Shown here piece after piece: positions 57,581-64,000 of a DNA stretch of 64,000 nucleotides (positions are counted from its first letter, which is position 1; every line of letters begins with the position of its first letter). Made by a program: the position numbers and the translations under genes. Source of the DNA: Histoplasma ohiense (lineage: Eukaryota; Ascomycota; Eurotiomycetes; Onygenales; Ajellomycetaceae); NCBI GenBank assembly GCA_017607445.1, contig JAEVHH010000002.1:248001-312000 (forward strand), written 5' to 3'. The notes beneath the pieces were generated by a model. The model ran no database searches and was not told the origin of the DNA. It saw only the letters and a program-made list of their open reading frames with translations.

Positions 57581-58114
57581 TGTAACAGATTAGTATCTGT
57601 TAGTAATTATCTTATGCAATCAACTCCTCTTCTGCATCTGCTTGTTTCTGACTGTTGTGATCTTGTGTAACTCTTGATGTTCTTTCACTCTGTGCTCTGT
57701 GCTTGTGTAGTTTCTAATGATTTTTCTGTGTGACTCTTAATGTTCTTCTGCTCTGTGCTCTGCACTTGTATAGTCTCTAATGATTCTTCTATGTAGCTTC
57801 TAATGTTCTTCTGCTCTGTGTTCTGTGCTTATGTAGTCTCTAACAATTCTTTCACATAGCTCTCAATGATTCCCTCATCTTATACTCTGTGCTTGTGTAG
57901 TTTCTAATGATTCTTATGTGTATCTCTTAATGTTCTTCTGCTCCATGCTTCACTGTGAAATGGCTTCTGATATTCTTTCACTCTGAACTTTCCTCTATAA
58001 GAACTCTCTTTGTACAATCTTTTTTTCTGATTTCTTTTCTCTTTTCTTTCTTAATCAATTTGTAATCTGTAATTAGAATAGTATCAAATTGTTAATTGAA
58101 GTATGTCTATTATA
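57581..58114 (+). repeat. B3 5' LTR
   Basis: 534 bp. Its inner end (gttaattgaagtatgtctat) has lost every CpG that the 3' LTR keeps. It contains the 63-bp tandem units and ctctataagaactc as a TATA-like box. Confidence 0.93.
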
Positions 58115-58494
58115 TTATAAATTGATTCTTCTGTGTTTAAGATCTGAGTGTTTTGTTATTAGTTTTTATATCTGAGTGTGTTGTTATCAGTTCTTATGTC
58201 TGAGTGTGTTGTTTACAGATCTGAGTGTCTAGTTGTTACAAGAGATTTCTCATGAATCTGAGTGTCTCTATCATTAATTATATAGACTGTTGTGTCTAAG
58301 TGTCTGAGACACAATTGATCATGTTCTACAAGGCTTGAGTGTCTACAAACTGTAACACTGTGAATAGTGTTTATGAAGAAGCTTGATCAAACTTAGTGCT
58401 GCAACACTGTGAATAGTGTCTGTGAGAGAACTGAGTGTCTACAAGTATTTCTTTGTCTTTTTATTATTATTATTACATGTTCTTAGATATTGAA
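58115..58494 (+). promoter_or_regulatory. B3 5' leader
   Basis: It carries the family-B leader array of TCTGAGTGTC-like motifs (for example near 58143, 58172, 58198, 58219, 58257), then a ctttttattattattattac stretch shortly before the gag ATG. Confidence 0.6.
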
Positions 58495-59570
58495 ATGAAC
58501 TATGAACAATTCTATAAACACCCACTGCATCTGAATGTGGCAGATGATAACTTAGATCTACAAAGCATTCTTCAGCAGCAGACACTACAGATGACTGAAT
58601 TGCAATGATGATTTGCTGAGATGAGCATTTTCACATTCACTATTCTCTCTACATCCATGTCTCATGAAAAGCCCTTAAGAGAGAAGCTTTCAATCCTCAA
58701 CAAATACAAGAAAGATCTAGCACTCTACCTTGTGTGAAAGTCAAAAGTGAATGTCAAATTGAACATCAATGGACAAGCAATAGGCTCACTATCCAATCAA
58801 ATGTGATATATTCATAGCAGATTGAATGGTGATGTGTTAGCAAAATTTCAACTCTGAATAAGTCATTGTCAGAATCATCAACATATATCAGAGCTAATCT
58901 TCTGACAACTCAACTCTCTCTTTCTCAATTCTATACTTCAAATCAAGATATTGGACTGGCTTAATCAAACTCATCAGATGAATGTTATATTGACAACTTA
59001 TCTTTCTGAATTTGATCATAAGCTTCTAGAAGCAGATGGGTAAGACTGAGATGACACTATCAAAATCAATATATTGTTCAAGAACTTGAACTTTCAGTTG
59101 CATAACTGAAGTATAGAGTGTCTGAAGCTCTCAATATACAGTGAATTCTGTACTGATCTTTGTCTGTTGAACAACAATCTGTCTCAGTTCTGCACACTTC
59201 AAAATTGTAGAGAATTTCACTGAATAAATGTGTATACTTCAAACTGCTCTGCAGCATCTCTCATCTCTGAATCAGAATCAATGAACTGAATCTCACATAT
59301 AAACACAAGTCATCTGAGGATTCTCAATGTCTCAGAGAAGAATGTCACTGACTGAATTGTCAGAAGAGTCTGCATACACTGCAACAAGTCAGAACACTTC
59401 ACAAATCAATGTTCAAATGCAATCACTCTGAGTAAATCCCTCATATGTATGAACACTGTGTTGACTGTGGACAGACAAGAACAGAGAAAAGATGAGCTCT
59501 CACTCTAAAATATAGACAAGAGCTCAAGAAGCAGAAAGCTAGCTGAAGATTCAAACAGAAGATGCAAGTA
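58495..59570 (+). pseudogene. B3 gag
   Basis: ATG at 58495 (MNYEQFYKHPLHLN), then ILQQQTLQMTEL, a capsid-like middle, and a complete zinc knuckle near 59375-59420 reading CIHCNKSEHFTNQC. This is the only family-B copy here keeping all four ligands. TGA codons interrupt the frame. Confidence 0.82.
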
Positions 59571-62500
59571 AATGCAATCATAGTCTCTATCATTGTAAAT
59601 AGTCTAGTCAATATATAAGCAATGATAGACAGTGATTTTCTTCATTACACTTTTATAGACACTCAGCTGATTGAGAAGCATAAGCTTCAGCATATCTTCT
59701 TTTTCAAACTGTGTAAGCTTAGTGAATTTGATGACCTCAGAGAATCAGCCTTCTACAACATGGTAAGATTTAACATCAATATAGAAGAACACAAAAAAAA
59801 GAACATATATGTATATAAAATACAAGACCTTGAGTATAATCTAATGCTCATTCTATCATGACTCACAAAATTTGAAACCTTGTTGAATGCACACAATCAC
59901 TATCTTATTTTCTCAGAAGACAACTGTGTTTATGAGAAGAATGTCAATAGAACCACTGATCTCACCCAGATATCAGCAGAAGCATACAAACTACTAACTC
60001 ATCAAACATATGAGAAGAAGAATGTTCAAGTGTTCACTGCTAGTATGATGAATATCAAAAAAGTATTAGAAAAGTTAGAACTCAAAGATCTCAAGAAACT
60101 GCACAAGAAACTACTCAAATTGTATAAAGACTTTGCAGATATATTCAATGAGAAAGAAGCTGAAAAGCTTCCCCCTCATCAAAAACTCAGTATAGATCAT
60201 ACAATTGAGCTCATCAAGAAAAACAGTAAGAACCCACAACTGCTCTGAGATTCTCTCTACAGCATATCATGTGACAAGCTTCTCATTCTATGAAAAACAC
60301 TCAATGAATTACTGAACAAAGGCTTCATTCATATTAGCAACTCACTCATCACAGCACTCATACTATTTGTGAAGAAATCAGAAGAAAACTTACAATTCTG
60401 TGTTGACTACTGAGAACTCAATAAGATTACACAGAAGAATCAATACCCTCTCTCACTCATCAACAAAATACTTAAATAAATAGAAAAAGCAAAATGATTT
60501 ACAAAGCTTGACATCTCTGCAGCCTTCTATAAGATAAGAATTAATGAAGATGACAAATGACTAACTGCTTTTTGTATATGTTATGAATTATATGAATGGA
60601 CAGTGACCCCCTTTGAATTAGTGAATGCCTCAAGTATGTTTCAGAAATACATTAACTGAGCTCTACAAGATCTGCTTGATGAGATCATCTCAGTGTATAT
60701 AGATGATATTCTGATCTTCACTGATGAACTGCTCACTGAGCATTATAAACATGTACAACAAATGCTTGACTGTCTATGTAAAGCTGAACTGTAAGTGAAC
60801 ATTGACAAATGCAACTTTGAGATCAAGTCTACAATCTATCTAAAATTCATCATTGAAGTTGAAAAAGACATACATATGAATTCTAAGAAGATGGAAGCAA
60901 TTCTCAACTGAGAGACATCAGTCTCAGTAAAAGAGACTAGAAGCTTTCTAGAATTTGTCAACTTCTATCAAAGATTCATCAAAGACTTCTCTGATATCAT
61001 ATAACCACTGATGAATCTGACTCAGAAAGATGCTGTATTTCAATGGACTGATGAAGTGAACACAGTATTCAAAAAGCTGAAGTGTATGTTCACAAGCATC
61101 TTGATGCTGCAATCATTCAATTCAGATAAGCATACAATTCTTGAAACAGACATCTTGAGTTATGTAGTAGATGAAGCACTAATGCAATATGATAATGAAG
61201 ATGTTCTACAACTCTGTGTCTTCATCTTAAAAAAGATATTATCTGTCAAATACAACTACAAGATCTATGACAAGGAGCTTCTAGCAATCATATAATATCT
61301 CAAAGAATGAAAGTCTGAACTTATGAGTGTTGAGAAGTTTGAGATTGTTATCAATCATAAGAACTTAGAATACTTCACAATCATTTATAAGCTCACTGAG
61401 AGGCATATGTATTGATCATTGTTTCTTAGCTGTTTTTTGTTCACAATTCATTATCAATCTGAAGTAGAGAACACTTTTGCAGATACTCTGTTTCACTGAG
61501 AACAAGATATATCATCTGATGATCTAGATGACAGATGGAAACACTGAGAGCATTGATTAATTGACTCTGTGATTATAGAAAGTTCTACACAATCAGATGA
61601 ACTCTGTATACATATTAATCAGTTTCAAGCTCAAGAATTCTTGCTTGAAGAACAATGAAGACTAGTGACAGAAGCAGATGAATTCTGACAGTAAGTCACT
61701 GAAGCTGTATGAAATAAAGCACCTCAATTCCCTGCAGATGTATACTCAAAAACAGATATCTCAGCATATTCAATTGATAATGACAACTGCTTACACTTTC
61801 AAGATAGACAATGAGTTCTCAATTCAGAATCTCTATGAATACAGATTATACAAGAAATTCATGACTCACTGATGACTGAGCACTCAGAATATAAAATCAT
61901 ATACAACATCATCATCTGAGAATTCTACTGATCAGATATATTGAAAGACATATATCAGTTCATACACAACTGTGATCACTGCAGCTCAGTAACAGTATAA
62001 TATGAATACTGAAAAAAGATGCTGAAGCTTCTATCTGTTCTCAATCAAATTTGATGTGATATAGCTATCAATTTTGCAGTTTTCTTACTCAAAAATGAAG
62101 ATTCTATGAATATTCTAGTCATTGTTGACTGACTCAGCAAGAGTGTAATACTACAGCTCTGTAACAAAATGAATACTGAAGTAGTTGCAAATGTCTTCAT
62201 CAGAAGTCTGTTCTATTGTATACACAGTCTGTCTTCATTCATTGTATCAGATAGAGACAGTCAATTCATCAGTGCACTCTGAGTCTGTATATATCAATTA
62301 TTAAGAATTGAACAGAAGTTATCAACAGTGTATCACTCAGAGACTGATGAAGCTACTGAGAGAATGATATAAATGATAAAGAACATTCTCTATAAGTTCT
62401 GCAATTACACACAAAACAACTGAAGCAATCTGCTGTCACATACTGAGATTGTGATTAACAGTTGAGATTCCACTACAACAGATGTAAGCTCATTCTTTCT

Positions 62501-63105
62501 TTTATATAAATACAACTTAGAGATTCTGAACTTCTCTAAGACTCTCCAAGAAACCACATACACCCACAGCCTTATACAGACAGCAGAGAATATTGTGAGC
62601 AAACTGAAGAAAGTCTGTGAATAAGCAGAAGCTTCAATGATCAGCATTCAACAAAATTATAAGAATTAAGTGAACATCAGAAGAAGTTCTACAATCTGAT
62701 ATTATATAGAAGACAAAGTCTGACTGAATCTCAAGAATATAAGAACAGACCACCTCTCACATATACTAGATTATCATCATATCAAGTATATGATGAAGAA
62801 AGTGCTAGATATATATGATTATCAACTCAACATTTCATCTGATATTCACAATGTCTTTCATATGAATCTGCTTCAATCTGCAGCTGAGAATTCATTCCTC
62901 TCACAGAGAATCTTCAATTGACAGCCATCTGTCATTGTAGAAGAAGACAATGAACTCAAGTGAGAAATCAAAGCAATTCTTGATGATAGAATCAATCATC
63001 ACTGCTGTGAATATTTTATCAAATGAATAGAATATGATTATCTGATCTGAGAATCTGTATCTGTCTTGGAGAACATTGCTGTTCTCAACATCTATAAATT
63101 CTCAC
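59568..63105 (+). pseudogene. B3 pol (PR-RT-RH-IN-chromodomain)
   Basis: In the -1 frame to gag. Protease AMIDSDFLHYTFIDTQLI is at 59622. A 122-codon open run (59880-60248) leads to RT (PLSLINKI) with the catalytic box VYIDDILIFTDE intact near 60694-60730. RNase H lies at 61100-61295 (ILETDILSYVVDEAL ... YNYKIYDKELLAII). Integrase includes FIVSDRDSQFIS (about 62240) and DEATERMI (about 62350). A chromodomain near 62955-63080 follows (YFIK*IEYDYLI*ESVSVL, the TGAs at Trp positions). Frequent TGA stops. Confidence 0.88.
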
Positions 63106-63127
63106 TCACTCTGATAGAGAGGGATAA

Positions 63128-63661
63128 TGTGACAGATTAGCATCTGTTAGTAATTATCTTACACAATCAACTTCTCTTCTGCATCTGCTTATTTCTGACT
63201 GTTGTAATCTTATGTAATTCTCAATGTTCTTTCACTCTGTGCTCTGCACTTATATAGTTTTTAATGATTCTTCTGTGTGACTCTTAATGTTCTTCTGCTC
63301 TGTGCTCTGTGTTTGTATAGTCTCTAACAATTCTTCTGTGTAGCTTCTAATGTTCTCTCACTCTGTGTTTCACATTTGTGTAGTCTCTAACAATTCTTCT
63401 ATATAGCTCTCAATGATTTCTTCACTTCATGCTCTGCACTCATGTAGTTTCTAACAATTCTTATGCATATCTTTTAATATTCTTTCACTCTGCACTTCAC
63501 TGTGAAGTGGCTTCTGATATTCTTTCACTCTGAACTTTCTTCTATAAAAACCCTCTTTGTATGACCTTTTCTTCTGATTTCTTTTCTCTTTCCTTTCTTA
63601 ATCAATTCATAATCTGTAATTAGGATAGTATCAAATCGTTAATCGAAGTACGCCCGTTACA
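63128..63661 (+). repeat. B3 3' LTR
   Basis: 534 bp, after the polypurine tract gagagggataa. Its outer end (cgttaatcgaagtacgcccg) keeps all CpGs. It has four 63-64-bp tandem units from about 63255. Confidence 0.93.
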
Positions 63662-63666
63662 CATAT

Positions 63667-64000
63667 GATTTCACAAAGAATATAGAGAATCAGAATCTCT
63701 GAGCAAATCTTGATTCTGATAAGCTATTGAGAGATTTCTTCCCCCACCCCTGCTATTGATATTTCAAAGAAGAATGTAAGTAATCACTAGAGGATCAGTG
63801 GGTTATTGATATAGAAATGTTTGTTAACAGTAAAAGCAGTTTTTTAACCATATTTTCCAGAGAAATCCTCAGTCAGTAAGTATTGTGTTGCTTTGTTTCT
63901 ATTTTCAGTAAGAGATTGCTAACTTGCTTTGAATAGAATCAGAAATTATGTTGTTTACTTCAGTTAATCAGCAAATTCAGGATTTTGTCACTGAGGAGAA
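63667..64000 (+). other. Element F continuation with two intron-like segments on the plus strand
   Basis: It carries GTAAGTAATC...GTTAACAG (63776-63830) and GTAAGTATTG...GCTAAC...GAATAG (63876-63936), both looking like 55-61 nt fungal introns on the plus strand, which is opposite to the inferred direction of F. The segment before the first donor reads DSDKLLRDFFPHPCY, one TGA, then YFKEE. I cannot join the exons into one convincing frame or name a product. Confidence 0.35.

Larger units (their letters stand above)
57581..63661 (+). mobile_element. B3: uninterrupted family-B Ty3/gypsy chromovirus
   Basis: 6,081 bp, with LTRs at 57581-58114 and 63128-63661 (534 bp each). The TSD is tatat / catat (57576-57580 and 63662-63666), differing by one C-to-T. 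It is the only family-B copy without a nested element, so it is the best template for the family. gag and pol contain TGA stops. Confidence 0.93.

Noticed and set aside
8723..63105. Possible alternative genetic code with TGA read as an amino acid
   Set aside because: TGA replaces both Arg (CGA) and Trp (TGG) positions in conserved motifs, and aligned copies have sense codons at the same sites. This fits C-to-T/G-to-A decay rather than a recoded codon.

Overview
The window looks like a repeat-dense, CpG-depleted block of a filamentous ascomycete (Pezizomycotina) genome. Supporting signs are a degenerate DUF3435 (Starship-captain-type) tyrosine recombinase, 47-57 nt spliceosomal introns with CTAAC-like branch points, fungal chromodomain Ty3/gypsy elements, Tad1-like LINEs, and C-to-T decay that turns CGA and TGG codons into TGA. 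I cannot name the species. No ordinary housekeeping gene, rRNA or tRNA was recognised.

Layout. Bases 46-255 hold a perfect 105-bp tandem duplication. Bases ~1050-2980 (minus strand) are the DUF3435 pseudogene; its first ~500 bp and its promoter (to ~3480) still carry CpGs, the rest does not. Bases 3481-6830 are very AT-rich, with one ancient solo LTR and a few diverged repeats. From ~6836 to the end the window is a nest of retroelements that can be resolved by target-site duplications (TSDs). The oldest layer is a minus-strand family-B fragment (B-1), split by B0 (7426-56800, TSD aaaag). B0 contains B1 (9848-23073, TSD gaaag/gaaaa), which contains A1 (12512-19653, TSD gtatg). B0 also contains C (26193-34171, TSD taca) and LINE D (34511-56620, 14-bp TSD). 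D contains LINE E (35058-41742, 15-bp TSD) and B2 (42350-55100, TSD gttat), and B2 contains A2 (43086-50286, TSD ccaac). To the right a partial LTR element F (57021 onward) is split by B3 (57581-63661).

Families A and B are chromoviruses: Ty3/gypsy, gag then pol in the -1 frame, order PR-RT-RH-IN, C-terminal chromodomain. Family C is Ty3/gypsy with a GPY/F-like module and no chromodomain seen. D and E are two different non-LTR elements. All gag and pol frames are broken, mostly by TGA.

The most interesting content is a spliced gene on the opposite strand to pol, between the end of pol and the 3' LTR, in family A. In A2 it is an intact three-exon, 318-codon frame (43957-45017); A1 has a decayed copy. 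Exons 1 and 2 both end in the same six-cysteine module with nearly identical spacing, each followed directly by a GTAAGT donor. Element C, a different family, has an antisense cysteine-rich spliced frame in the corresponding place. I know of no described system matching this, and propose it as the candidate novel system. Other signals: a 217-bp identical tract between B0 and B2 (gene conversion), and preferential survival of CpGs at outer element edges.
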